From Nitrospirillum sp034653275 (GTDB lineage: Bacteria > Pseudomonadota > Alphaproteobacteria > Azospirillales > Azospirillaceae): 64,000 nucleotides of DNA. Location of the stretch: positions 1,364,001 to 1,428,000 of the forward strand of contig NZ_JAYEES010000004.1 of assembly GCF_034653275.1 (NCBI RefSeq), read 5' to 3'. The stretch's first letter is position 1; each line of letters starts with the position of its first letter. The position numbers were made by a program, and so were the translations under genes. The notes beneath the pieces were generated by a model. That model had not been told where the DNA came from, did no database searches, and worked only from the letters and a program-made list of their open reading frames with translations. Below, piece after piece: positions 1-8,147 of this stretch.

Positions 1-581
1 AAAGAGGCGTTCCAGCCGACGGCCGTCAGGGCGCCCGACCCGGCGATGACCAGGCTGGCCAAGGCCGGCCCCGCCATGCCCTGCACCATCAGCAGCCAGC
101 GGCGCCCCGCCGGCGTGAAATAGTCGCCGATCAGGGTGTTGACGATGGTCAGGATGGCGGCCTCCGCCACGCCCAAGGCCAGGCGGCTGGCGATGATGGC
201 CTTGAGGCTGTCCAGGAAGTAAGGGGCGGCACCCACCGCGCCATAGATCAAGGCGGCCCCAACCAACAGCGGCCGGCGGCCGTAGCGGTCGACCAGCATG
301 CCGGCGAAGGGCGACAGCAGGGCGATCGACAGGCCCGGCGCCGTGACCAGCAGGGTGACCATGAGCGAGGCGTCGGCCCCGATCTGCCCCGCCGCCCGGA
401 AATGATCCAGGATGGTGGGGACGGCCGGCGTCAGCGAGACGATGGCCAGAATGGGCAAGAAGCCGGCCAGGACCAGAATGGCGCCCTGGGCCCAGCCCGC
501 CTTGCGCCCGGATGCGGATGGGGAAGGCGCCCCGGAACAGGCGGCCGCCAGGGCGGCCGGCGATGTCACGTCAGTTGCCAT
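1..581 (-). CDS. MFS transporter, N-terminal part (cut by window edge)
   Basis: The minus strand is open from an ATG at 581 to the window edge, giving about 193 residues. The product starts with a short polar tail, then a hydrophobic helix, a D-R-Y-G-R-R loop between helices 2 and 3 (the MFS signature type) and further alternating helices, so it is the first half of a 12-TM major facilitator. It lies 65 bp downstream of the DHA2-type pump in the same direction and may be co-transcribed with it. The substrate cannot be told from this half. The C-terminal half lies outside the window, so integrity is unknown. Confidence 0.75.
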   Translation of the reverse strand, partial: MATDVTSPAALAAACSGAPSPSASGRKAGWAQGAILVLAGFLPILAIVSLTPAVPTILDHFRAAGQIGADASLMVTLLVTAPGLSIALLSPFAGMLVDRYGRRPLLVGAALIYGAVGAAPYFLDSLKAIIASRLALGVAEAAILTIVNTLIGDYFTPAGRRWLLMVQGMAGPALASLVIAGSGALTAVGWNAS

Positions 582-646
582 TCTTGGCCTCCCTCGGCGC
601 CGCGCGGGCGGCACCGGTCGTTGGTTGTTCTCTGCAGGATGGTCGG

Positions 647-2149
647 TCACACATGGGCGATACCCGCACCGGTGCGGAGGTCGCGGGGAAGCCCGAGGCT
701 GAAGACGCCGGCCGCCAGCAGGGCCGTGTCCATCAGGATGGCGGATGCGCCGAAGGCGTGGACGTACGCCGTGCCGGTATGCTGCCCCGCCAGACGGAAG
801 AACAGGGCGCCGATCAGGGCCACGCCCAAGGCGGCGCCCAATTGCTGCGTGGCGTTGACCACGCCGGCGGCGGCCCCGGCGTGGCGGGCGTCGGTCGCGG
901 ACAAGGTGAACGGCGTCAGGGCGGCGGCCACCAGCCCCATGCCGACGCCCGCCGCCAGGAAGGCCGCCAGCAGGGGCAGCAGGCCGCCATCGATGATGCC
1001 CCCCTGGACGGTGCCTCCATGGACGATGCCCAGCGCGCCCCGCAAGGCCGGCAGCGAGGCAGCCATGACCAGGCAGCCGGCGGTGACGGTGTAGCGCCCG
1101 GCGCGCAGGATCAGGCGGCGGCCCAGGACGCTGATGCCCACGCTGACGCCCAGGGCGAAGGGCACATGGATCAAGGCGGCCTGCGTGGGCGTGAAGCCCA
1201 GCCCCTCCTGCAAGCTCAAGGTCGTCACCAGGAAGAAGCCGCCCATGGCCAGCTGGAAGACGATCAAGGTGGCCAGCCCCACGCTGAAGGCCCGGTCGCG
1301 GAACAGGGCGGGCACCAGGAGTGCGGAGCCGACACGGCGGATACGCCACCGCACATGCCAGGCGAACAAGCCCGTCAATGGCAGGGTCAAGCCCAGCAGC
1401 GCCAGGCACCAGGCGGGCCAGCCGGCCTCCCGCCCCTGGATCAGGGGAAGAAGCAGCGCCGACAACGCCGCCGCCAGCAGCACCGTGCCCGGCCAGTCCG
1501 GCCGGCCCGCATGCGATGACCGTCCGCCGGGCAGCACGGCCAGCCCCATGGCCAGGCCCAGCACGCCCACGGGCAGGTTCAGCAGGAACACCGGACGCCA
1601 GGACAGGCCGAACAGATCGGCGTCGATGAGGAAGCCGCCCAGGATGGGGCCGAGCACCGCCGACAGGCCGCCCAGCACCCCGAACAGCGCCATGACCGCC
1701 ACCCGCTGGTCGGCCGGGTACAGGATCTGCGTCAGGGCCAGGACCTGCGGCACCATCAGCGCCGCCGCCAGGCCTTGCAGCACCCGGGCGGCCACCAGCG
1801 TTTCCGGCCCCATGGCCAGGCCGCACAGGGACGAGGCCACGGTGAAACCGGCCACGCCTCCCAGGAAAATCCGGCGATAGCCGTAAAGATCGCCCAGGCG
1901 GCCGCCCGTGATCAGCAGGACGGCGAAGGCCATGGAATAGCCCGCCACCAGCCACTGCGCCGCCGCCGGCCCGGCCCCCAGGCTCTGCCGGATGGCCGGC
2001 ACCGCCACGTTCACGATGGTGGTGTCCACCAGATCCATGACGAAGGCGATGGCCACCACCGCGACGGCCAGCAGGCGCCGGCGGGGTGGGAAGGCCGCCG
2101 CCGTTTGCAGGGCCGTGGCGGGGGGCAGTTGGGAAACGCCGCCGCTCAT
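647..2149 (-). CDS. DHA2-family MFS drug transporter (EmrB/QacA type)
   Basis: The 500-residue inner-membrane protein has the length and layout of the 14-TM DHA2 proton-coupled drug exporters. Helix 1 carries the D-x-x-x-V-N-V-A-x-P motif (VDTTIVNVAVPAI, about residues 41-53), followed by a G-R-L-G-D-x-x-G-x-R-R loop near residue 83 and a G-x-x-x-G-P-x-x-G-G motif C near residue 165. The ATG at 2149 is preceded by a GGGGAAG ribosome site. An AT-rich region with an AGAAC/GTTCT repeat lies about 80 bp upstream and matches sites near the TetR gene at 2826-3464, so drug- or metabolite-induced expression through that repressor is likely. No membrane-fusion partner is adjacent. Substrate unknown. 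Confidence 0.88.
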   Translation of the reverse strand: MSGGVSQLPPATALQTAAAFPPRRRLLAVAVVAIAFVMDLVDTTIVNVAVPAIRQSLGAGPAAAQWLVAGYSMAFAVLLITGGRLGDLYGYRRIFLGGVAGFTVASSLCGLAMGPETLVAARVLQGLAAALMVPQVLALTQILYPADQRVAVMALFGVLGGLSAVLGPILGGFLIDADLFGLSWRPVFLLNLPVGVLGLAMGLAVLPGGRSSHAGRPDWPGTVLLAAALSALLLPLIQGREAGWPAWCLALLGLTLPLTGLFAWHVRWRIRRVGSALLVPALFRDRAFSVGLATLIVFQLAMGGFFLVTTLSLQEGLGFTPTQAALIHVPFALGVSVGISVLGRRLILRAGRYTVTAGCLVMAASLPALRGALGIVHGGTVQGGIIDGGLLPLLAAFLAAGVGMGLVAAALTPFTLSATDARHAGAAAGVVNATQQLGAALGVALIGALFFRLAGQHTGTAYVHAFGASAILMDTALLAAGVFSLGLPRDLRTGAGIAHV

Positions 2150-2229
2150 CGCTTCCCCACGCCCATCCGCGGGGCGCGACTGTGGGGAACGGGGCAGGCC
2201 CAGGGGGTCATGGTCACGCGCCCTCCATA

Positions 2230-2251
2230 TAGAACCAGTATAATTGTTCTA
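2230..2251. promoter_or_regulatory. Possible TetR operator upstream of the DHA2 pump
   Basis: TAGAAC at 2230-2235 and GTTCTA at 2246-2251 form an inverted repeat with a 10-base spacer in an unusually AT-rich stretch about 80 bp before the pump start. The half-sites are the same as in the two tighter repeats at 2740-2754 and 3594-3608, but the spacing differs, so this is the weakest of the three sites. Confidence 0.4.
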
Positions 2252-2288
2252 ATTTATACCCAAGTTCGCGGCCCCGCTGGCGGGGAGA

Positions 2289-2645
2289 CTACAAGGCGCC
2301 GGCCTTCAGGAAAGCCCCGCCGGCGCGGACATCGAGATCCGCCGCCACCTTGGCCAGCGTGCCGGCATCGGCGCCCAGCAACCCGTGCGCCAGCGCCGCA
2401 TCCAGGAAGGCGGGCACCCCGGCCTTGAGCGCGCCGGGGGTGTCGGTATCGGGGATCACCAGGTCGCACAGCCGGTCCTGCAGGGTCACCGGCGCGGGGG
2501 CGGCCACGGCGGGCGCGGCCTTGACCAGCGACCAGATCGCCGGGGCGGCGGCCAGAGTCAGGCCGCCCAGCAGCACGGCGCGGCGGGCAGGCATTCCCTG
2601 TGATCGGGGGTGATGGGGCGCCACGGCGCGCACGTCATCTGTCAC
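2289..2645 (-). CDS. Truncated gluconate 2-dehydrogenase subunit 3-like protein
   Basis: Starting at a GTG at 2645 that follows a GGGAGGG ribosome site, the product has about 118 residues. The N-terminus has a Tat-like signal (ARRAVLLGG then a hydrophobic stretch, residues 19-38), and then the segment DRLCDLVIPDTDTPGALKAG, typical of the gluconate 2-dehydrogenase subunit 3 family. That family makes exported small subunits that pair with GMC-type flavoprotein dehydrogenases. Family members usually run to about 180-220 residues. Here the protein stops just after the first helices, and no GMC subunit or cytochrome subunit follows. It is probably a remnant, although expression remains possible because an intact-looking operator and ribosome site precede it. 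Confidence 0.6.
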   Translation of the reverse strand: MTDDVRAVAPHHPRSQGMPARRAVLLGGLTLAAAPAIWSLVKAAPAVAAPAPVTLQDRLCDLVIPDTDTPGALKAGVPAFLDAALAHGLLGADAGTLAKVAADLDVRAGGAFLKAGAL

Positions 2646-2739
2646 GTTCAGAACCCTCCCGGGAGGGCGCCGGGAGGAACGTGATCCCCGGGGCGCCATC
2701 TGCCTTCCCCTTTTTTGGGGCGGCCTTATTCCCAAGAAC

Positions 2740-2754
2740 TAGAACATTGGTTCT
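2740..2754. promoter_or_regulatory. Probable TetR operator (TAGAAC-ATTG-GTTCT)
   Basis: AGAAC and GTTCT half-sites are separated by four bases at 2741-2754, in the AT-rich promoter region between the TetR gene and the gluconate-dehydrogenase-like gene. An additional AGAAC (2735-2739) and GTTCT (2767-2771) flank it. The same N4-spaced repeat occurs upstream of the TetR gene. Confidence 0.6.
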
Positions 2755-2825
2755 GATCAGTCAACGGTTCTTCATGTAAACGATATCAGAAAAATTAGCG
2801 CCGCCGATTCAACGGCCACACGCCG

Positions 2826-3464
2826 TCAGGGCGCCGGCCGATACTTCAGGAAGCAGAGGGTCATCAGGCTGATGTCCCCTTTCAGCGCCGTCCAGTCACC
2901 CTCCCCCGCCACGTTCATGGCGGAGCCCAAACCCAGGTAACGGGCGTAAGAGGCGTAGGCCATGGCGAAGCAGGCGTGCACCGCCCGCTCCGGCTCGGGA
3001 TGGCTGATCTCGTTCCGCCGGGACAGCAGCAGGGTTTCGAAGCGCACCGCCATAGCCTCGTGCGAACGCTTGCCCGTCTGGGCGATCACCGGGTCCATGG
3101 GCGCGCGCACCATGAAGGCGCGCAACAGGGGACTGTTTTCCTTGAGAAACTCGCCAAACTCCGACACGACGCCCGGCACCAGCCGGTCCAGGCCGTACCC
3201 CTGCCAGCGGGCGGAATCGGTCACCCGCCGCTCCTTCTCATCGATGTCCACCAGGGCGCGGGCCTGCACCGTGCGGATCAGCGCGTCCTTGCTGTCCACC
3301 CGGCCGTAGATGGACCCGATGGACACGCCGGAACGGCGGCTGACCTCATTCAGGGTGAAGTCTTCATACCCCCGTTCCTGCAGCAACGCCGTGGCCGCCT
3401 CGAGCACGCGTTCGAACGACGCGTGGCTGCGGTTCTGCTTGGGCATGCGCGCCAACGTTTCCAT
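2826..3464 (-). CDS. TetR/AcrR family transcriptional regulator
   Basis: From the ATG at 3464, which has an excellent AGGGGAAGG ribosome site, the product is 212 residues, a normal TetR length. An in-frame ATG at 3512 would add 16 residues that look non-domain. The helix-turn-helix lies at about residues 15-60 (RVLEAATALLQERGYEDFTL, then VSRRSGVSIGSIYGRVDSKDALI). The remainder is the variable ligand-binding helical domain. Inverted repeats of the form AGAAC-N4-GTTCT occur upstream of this gene and of its downstream neighbour, and a looser one before the DHA2 pump, so it probably represses itself and the efflux/dehydrogenase genes. The inducer is unknown. Confidence 0.88.
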   Translation of the reverse strand: METLARMPKQNRSHASFERVLEAATALLQERGYEDFTLNEVSRRSGVSIGSIYGRVDSKDALIRTVQARALVDIDEKERRVTDSARWQGYGLDRLVPGVVSEFGEFLKENSPLLRAFMVRAPMDPVIAQTGKRSHEAMAVRFETLLLSRRNEISHPEPERAVHACFAMAYASYARYLGLGSAMNVAGEGDWTALKGDISLMTLCFLKYRPAP

Positions 3465-3811
3465 CACCCTTCCCCTGACAAACGCACCTGGATACCGACG
3501 ATCCCAATCCATCGTCCCACCCTGACGCGCAAGCCTAATCTTGCTGCCACTGACGGCGGGCCCTGAGCGGCTGGGACTTGATCCAGACAATAATAGAACA
3601 ATCGTTCTTATTCTGTATGCTTCATGGTAGCATGGGCATGCCCTTCCGGCGCATGCCAAAAATCCGGCCACCCGCCATGGGTGCCGGTGCATCCGCCAGA
3701 CGCGGGCCCTGGTTTTCAGACTTGTTCCGCTTGGCCGATGATCCGTATCGCCGAACAATGGCATGCGAAGCAGGATCTGGGGCCTAAGACGGCGGAGCCG
3801 CCGTGGCGGGG
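3465..3811. other. Non-coding region upstream of the TetR gene
   Basis: No convincing gene. It contains the 5' leader of the TetR gene, the operator at 3594-3608 and GC-rich spacer down to the stop codon of the TIM-barrel gene at 3812. Confidence 0.6.
3594..3608. promoter_or_regulatory. Probable TetR operator (TAGAACAATCGTTCT)
   Basis: AGAAC (3595-3599), four bases, GTTCT (3604-3608), with the symmetry extending outward (AATA on the left, TATT on the right). It lies 130 bp upstream of the TetR start and is the most symmetrical of the three related sites. Confidence 0.65.
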
Positions 3812-4780
3812 CTACACCGCCAGCTTGCCCAGGTAGTCGGCGCTGAGGCGCGCCGCCTCCAGCCGGGGCCGGGCGAAGGGCGGTTCCTGCTCCACATAGA
3901 AGTGGTCGATGCCGGCGGCGTGGGCGGCGGGCAGGATGCGGCGCCAGTCCAGGGTCCCGCCGCCGACCTCCGTCGGGTCCATCTTCAGCCGGGTGTTGGG
4001 GGCCGTGCCGGCCTTAAGGTCCTTCACATGCATCAGGCGGAACCGGTCGGGGTGGGCCTGCAACAGCGCCACGGGATCCAGCCCGGCGGCGGCCACCCAG
4101 CCGGCGTCCATCTCCATCTTCACCAGATCCGGATCGGTCTCGGCCAACAGGATGTCGTAGCCTGTGACCCCGCCGCCGGCCACGGCTGCGAATTCCGGAT
4201 TGTGGTTGTGGTAGGCCAGCTGCAGCCCGGCCTTCTTCAGGACCGCGCCCTTTCCGTTCAGGAAGGCGGCTTGGGCCTTCCAGTCGTCGGCGGTGAATTG
4301 CGACGCGACGCGGGCCAGGAAATCACCGAAGCCCTCGCCCGCCTGCGGCCCACCCAGGCGCGCCGGCACGGTGAACATGGGCATGACGATGAACTTCAGC
4401 CCGATGGTGTGGGCGTCGCGCACCAACGCGTCCAGGTCGCCGGACAGGCTGGGCGCCGGGCCCGATCCCTGCGCGTTGATGTGGGCGCTTTCGCATACCA
4501 GGCCGGCGGCCTTCAGCGCTGTCGCCAATTCGCCCGCCGTGTGGCGGTAGAAGCCCGGCAGTTCCACCGCGCGATAGCCCATGTCCGCCACCGCCGTCAA
4601 CGTGCCGGCCAGATCTTTCTCCGCCAAATCGCCCAGGGTGTAGAGCTGCAGGCCGACGGGCAGGCCGTTGCCCTTGAAGAAGGGTGTGGGGGCGGCGGTA
4701 GACAGCCGCGCCAGGCCCAGGCCGGCCAGGGCGGCGGCACCGCCGATGAAGGCGCGGCGGCCGGTTCGCATCGTGATCAT
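3812..4780 (-). CDS. Exported TIM-barrel sugar phosphate isomerase/epimerase-like protein
   Basis: The 322-residue product belongs to the xylose isomerase-like TIM-barrel superfamily that includes IolE and YcjR. The start at 4780 follows a GAGGAAA site. The N-terminus has a Tat-type signal (TGRRAFIGGAAALAGLG), so it is probably folded in the cytoplasm and exported. Metal-binding type segments follow: YHNHNPEF (about residue 190), EMDAGWVAAAG (about 225) and the HVKDL strand (about 252). It is the last gene of a three-gene minus-strand run with a second TIM-barrel protein (22 bp away) and a Gfo/Idh/MocA dehydrogenase. Family members isomerise or epimerise sugars or keto-sugars at a divalent metal. 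Substrate unknown, and the periplasmic location makes it distinct from its neighbour. Confidence 0.8.
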   Translation of the reverse strand: MITMRTGRRAFIGGAAALAGLGLARLSTAAPTPFFKGNGLPVGLQLYTLGDLAEKDLAGTLTAVADMGYRAVELPGFYRHTAGELATALKAAGLVCESAHINAQGSGPAPSLSGDLDALVRDAHTIGLKFIVMPMFTVPARLGGPQAGEGFGDFLARVASQFTADDWKAQAAFLNGKGAVLKKAGLQLAYHNHNPEFAAVAGGGVTGYDILLAETDPDLVKMEMDAGWVAAAGLDPVALLQAHPDRFRLMHVKDLKAGTAPNTRLKMDPTEVGGGTLDWRRILPAAHAAGIDHFYVEQEPPFARPRLEAARLSADYLGKLAV

Positions 4781-4802
4781 GGGGCGTTTCCTCAGCTTGT
4801 TT

Positions 4803-5858
4803 TTATGATAGGCCCAGCAGGGCGCGGTTGCGGGCCGTGTCCACGCCGCTGGCGGCGAAATCGTCAAAGGCGCGTTCCGTCACCCGGATGATGTGGTCGC
4901 GGATGAAGGGCGCCCCTTCCCGGGCGCCATCCTCGGGATGCTTCAGCGCGCATTCCCATTCCAGCACGGCCCAGCCGGGATAGTCGTACCGCGCCAGCTT
5001 GGCGAAGATGGCGCCGAAATCCACCTGCCCATCGCCTAAGGAGCGGAAGCGGCCCGGCCGGTCCACCCACGGCAGGTAGCCGCCATAGACGCCGGCGCGG
5101 CCGTCGGGCCGGAATTCCGCGTCCTTCACATGGAAGGCGCGGATGCGGGAATGGTAGCGGTCGATGAAGGCCAGGTAGTCCAGCTGCTGCAGGACGAAAT
5201 GGCTGGGGTCGTACAGGATGGCGGCGCGGGGATGGTGGTCCACCACGTCCAGGAAGCGTTCGAAGGTGGCGCCGTCGAACAGATCCTCGCCCGGATGCAG
5301 CTCGAAGCAGAGGTCGACGCCGGCGGCGTCGAAGGCGTCCAAGATGGGGCGCCAGCGGCGGCCCAGCTCGGCGAACGCCTCCTCCACCAGTCCGGCGGGG
5401 CGCTGCGGCCAGGGATACATGTAGGGCCAGGCCAGTGCGCCGGAGAAGGTGGCGTGCGCCGTCAGGCCCAGGTTGCGGCTGACACGGGCCGCCAGCATCA
5501 ACTGGTCCACCGCCCAGTCCCGCCGCGCATCCGGCCGGCCGCGCACCTGGGGCGGGGCGAAGCCGTCGAACAGGGCGTCATAGGCCGGGTGCACCGCCAC
5601 CAGCTGACCCTGCAGGTGGGTCGACAGCTCCGTCACCGCCACGCCGTTTTCCGCCAGCGTGCCGGCGAATTCCTGGGCGTAGTCGATGCTGTCCGCCGCC
5701 TTCTGCAAATCCAGCAGGCTGGTCGGCCCGGTGGGCACCTGCACGCCCTGGTATCCCAGGGAGGAGGCCCAGCCGGCCAGGCCGGCCACGGTGTCGAAGG
5801 GCGGGGTGTCGCCCGCGAACTGCGCCAGGAATATGCCCGGACCCTTGATCGTTCTCAT
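4803..5858 (-). CDS. Cytosolic TIM-barrel sugar phosphate isomerase/epimerase
   Basis: This 351-residue TIM-barrel protein lacks a signal peptide, unlike the gene downstream. Typical metal-ligand strands are CFELHPGED (about residue 185), ILYDPSHFVLQQLDY (about 220) and RAFHVKDAEF (about 250), with a late VLEWEC strand. GGGGA precedes its ATG at 5858. It sits between the dehydrogenase gene (5885) and the exported paralogue (4780) and is surely co-transcribed with them. Proteins of this type next to Gfo/Idh/MocA dehydrogenases act on 3-keto sugars, as in the E. coli Ycj pathway (YcjR with YcjS). The same logic is inferred here. Confidence 0.85.
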   Translation of the reverse strand: MRTIKGPGIFLAQFAGDTPPFDTVAGLAGWASSLGYQGVQVPTGPTSLLDLQKAADSIDYAQEFAGTLAENGVAVTELSTHLQGQLVAVHPAYDALFDGFAPPQVRGRPDARRDWAVDQLMLAARVSRNLGLTAHATFSGALAWPYMYPWPQRPAGLVEEAFAELGRRWRPILDAFDAAGVDLCFELHPGEDLFDGATFERFLDVVDHHPRAAILYDPSHFVLQQLDYLAFIDRYHSRIRAFHVKDAEFRPDGRAGVYGGYLPWVDRPGRFRSLGDGQVDFGAIFAKLARYDYPGWAVLEWECALKHPEDGAREGAPFIRDHIIRVTERAFDDFAASGVDTARNRALLGLS

Positions 5859-5884
5859 CGTGTGAATCCCCGCTGGAGTCCCTG

Positions 5885-7012
5885 TTACAGCTGAACCCAG
5901 CCGGCGCCGTTGGCGGCCACGGCGCGGGCGACGAAGGCCATGCCACGCAGCCCGTCCTGGATGGTGGGCACCTGCGTGCCTTCAAGGCCGCCGCCGGAGG
6001 CGATGGCGGCGGCGAAGTCGCGATAGATGTTGGCGAAGGCCTCGATGAAGCCCTCGGGATGGCCGGTGGGCAGGCGCGCCGGCCCCCGCCCCGCCGGGCC
6101 CAGATAGGGTGCCGCCGCGTGCAGCGTCTGGGTGGGCCGGTCCAGCCAGTTGAGGGTCAGCACGTCCGGCCGTTCATGGCACCAATCCAGCCCGCCTCGG
6201 GTGCCATAGACGCGCAGGCGCAAACCGTTGCGGTCGCCCGCCGCCACCTGGCTGGCCACCAGCACGCCCGGCACCTCCTCACCGAACCGCAGCAGGATGT
6301 TGCAGTCGTCGTCCAGCCGGCGGCCGGGCACCACGCTGTTGAGGTCGGCGTTGAGGCGCGTCACGGCCAAGCCGCTGACGAATTCCGCCACGTTGAAGGC
6401 GTGCACGCCGATATCGCCGATGCAGCCGCCCAGGCCGGAGCGCGCCGGGTCCGCCCGCCAGGCGGCCTGGGCGTTGTCCGTCTTCTCCACCGCCTCGGCC
6501 AGCCAGCCTTGGGAATATTCCACCACCACCTTGCGGATGTCGCCCAGGTCGCCCCGCCGCACGATGGCCCGCGCCTCGCGCACCAGGGGATAGCCGGTAT
6601 AGGTGTAGGTCAGGCCGTAGAGGCGGCCGGTATCGGCCACCACCCGGGCCAGATCCTCCGCCTCTTCCAAGGTCGCGGTCGCCGGCTTGTCGCTCAGCAC
6701 CGGGAAGCCGGCCTCCAGCGCCGCCTTGGCCACGGGAAAATGCAGATGGTTGGGGGTGACGATGGCCACGAATTGCGCGCCGTCGGGCCGCGCCGCCTCG
6801 GCCGCCAGCATTTGGCGGTAGTCGCCATGGGCGCGGGCCGGGTCGATACCGTAGCCTATGGCGGCGGCCTGGGACTTGGCCTCGTCCCGGCTGAAGGCGC
6901 CGGCCACCAGGCGGACGCGGCCGTCCAATTCGGCCGCCATGCGGTGCACCGGCCCGATGAAGGAACCGGGGCCGCCGCCCACCATCGCCATGCGGATCAC
7001 ACCCTCAGACAT
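5885..7012 (-). CDS. Gfo/Idh/MocA family NAD(P)-dependent sugar dehydrogenase
   Basis: Starting at 7012 behind a GGGGGGAA ribosome site, the protein has 375 residues, the usual size. Residues 5-12 (MAMVGGGPG) begin the Rossmann fold, and the family E-K-P-type loop reads SDKPATATLEEA (about residue 95). The substrate-domain helix has GGCIGDIGVHAFNVAEF (about residue 180), containing the conserved D-x-G-x-H. It oxidises a sugar or glycoside hydroxyl with NAD(P). It is first in the run leading into the two TIM-barrel genes and is divergent from the LacI regulator at 7140, with a LacI operator in the 127-bp gap. Substrate unknown; glucoside or inositol-like compounds are plausible. Confidence 0.88.
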   Translation of the reverse strand: MSEGVIRMAMVGGGPGSFIGPVHRMAAELDGRVRLVAGAFSRDEAKSQAAAIGYGIDPARAHGDYRQMLAAEAARPDGAQFVAIVTPNHLHFPVAKAALEAGFPVLSDKPATATLEEAEDLARVVADTGRLYGLTYTYTGYPLVREARAIVRRGDLGDIRKVVVEYSQGWLAEAVEKTDNAQAAWRADPARSGLGGCIGDIGVHAFNVAEFVSGLAVTRLNADLNSVVPGRRLDDDCNILLRFGEEVPGVLVASQVAAGDRNGLRLRVYGTRGGLDWCHERPDVLTLNWLDRPTQTLHAAAPYLGPAGRGPARLPTGHPEGFIEAFANIYRDFAAAIASGGGLEGTQVPTIQDGLRGMAFVARAVAANGAGWVQL

Positions 7013-7054
7013 CACCCATTCCCCCCAACCGTCCATTCAAGCGTGGCACAAAGA

Positions 7055-7068
7055 TGAAATCGATTACA
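7055..7068. promoter_or_regulatory. LacI/GalR-type operator (TGAAATCGATTACA)
   Basis: This near-perfect 14-bp palindrome with a central CG fits the TGNAANCGNTTNCA consensus of LacI-family operators. It sits in the gap between the dehydrogenase (start 7012) and the LacI gene (start 7140), so one site can control both directions. Confidence 0.8.
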
Positions 7069-7139
7069 TGATCCTAGCAGTGAAGCCATGTCCTCGCAAC
7101 TCTTGCAGGCAAGGCGGATCGAAAGCACCCTCCCATCCC

Positions 7140-8147
7140 ATGCCGACCATCCAAGACGTGGCCCGCCGGGCCCGGGTTTCCACCGCCACCGTTTCCCGTG
7201 TCCTGAGCACCCCCGAGGTGGTCAGCGAGGCGACGCGCGAACGGGTCATGGCCGCCGTCGACGCCCTGGGCTATGAGCCCAACTACGCGGCCAAAAGCCT
7301 GCGCACCCTGCGCACGGCCAAGATCGTCGTGACCGTGCCCGACATCTCCAACCCCTTCTTCTCCAGCGTCATCCGCGGCGCGGAAGAAGCGGCGCAGGCC
7401 GCCGGCTATTCGGTGCTGCTGGGCGACACCCGCCACAGCACCGAGCGGGAGGAGCAATACGCCGGCATGCTGCGCCGGAAGGAGGCGGACGGCCTGATCT
7501 TCCTGGGCCACCGCCTGCCCGACACCTTGGCCGATCTTATCGGCCGGCAGGGCGCCAAGGCGCCGGTGGTCAATGGCTGCGAGTTCAGCCCCGACCTGGG
7601 CGTGTCCAGCGCCCACATCGACAACGCGGCCGCCGCAGTGGAGGCCATGGACCTGCTGTACGACCTGGGCCACCGGACCATCGGCGTCATCACCGGTCCC
7701 CTGGCCAGCCCCATCAGCCGCGACCGCCTGGAAGGCGTGCGGGTGTCCGCCGCCCGCCATGGCGCCGAGGCGGCCCTGCGCATCGCCACCGGCGACTTCT
7801 CCGTGGAATTGGGGGAGCGGGAGGCGCAGGGGCTGCTGGCGGGCGGCGACACCCCCACCGCCCTGTTCTGCTTCAGCGATGAGATGGCCATGGGTGCCCT
7901 GGCCGCCGCCCGCCGGGCGGGCCATCGCTGCCCGGACGACCTGTCGCTGGTCGGCTTCGACGACATCCGCTTCGCCCGTTACCTGGACCCGGCCCTGACC
8001 ACCATCAGCCAGCCTATGGAGGATCTGGGCCGGACCGCGGTGGCCCTGCTGCTGGATATCCTCGCCGGCCGCCAGAGCGCCGCGCGGTCCGTCACCCTGC
8101 CGCACCACCTGGCGGTGCGCGGCAGCACGGGGCCGGCGCGGCGCTAA
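7140..8147 (+). CDS. LacI family transcriptional regulator
   Basis: The protein has 335 residues. The N-terminal helix-turn-helix is IQDVARRARVSTATVSRVLS (residues 4-23), followed by the hinge helix (YEPNYAAKSLRT) and a periplasmic-binding-protein-like sugar-binding core with typical segments (VPDISNPFFSSVIRGAE, SLVGFDDIRFARYLDPALTTISQP). A longer upstream start is possible, but the family begins at this ATG. It is divergent from the sugar-oxidation operon with the operator at 7055-7068 between them, so it most likely represses that operon and itself until a sugar ligand binds. Its stop overlaps the convergent membrane gene by four bases. Confidence 0.93.
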   Translation: MPTIQDVARRARVSTATVSRVLSTPEVVSEATRERVMAAVDALGYEPNYAAKSLRTLRTAKIVVTVPDISNPFFSSVIRGAEEAAQAAGYSVLLGDTRHSTEREEQYAGMLRRKEADGLIFLGHRLPDTLADLIGRQGAKAPVVNGCEFSPDLGVSSAHIDNAAAAVEAMDLLYDLGHRTIGVITGPLASPISRDRLEGVRVSAARHGAEAALRIATGDFSVELGEREAQGLLAGGDTPTALFCFSDEMAMGALAAARRAGHRCPDDLSLVGFDDIRFARYLDPALTTISQPMEDLGRTAVALLLDILAGRQSAARSVTLPHHLAVRGSTGPARR

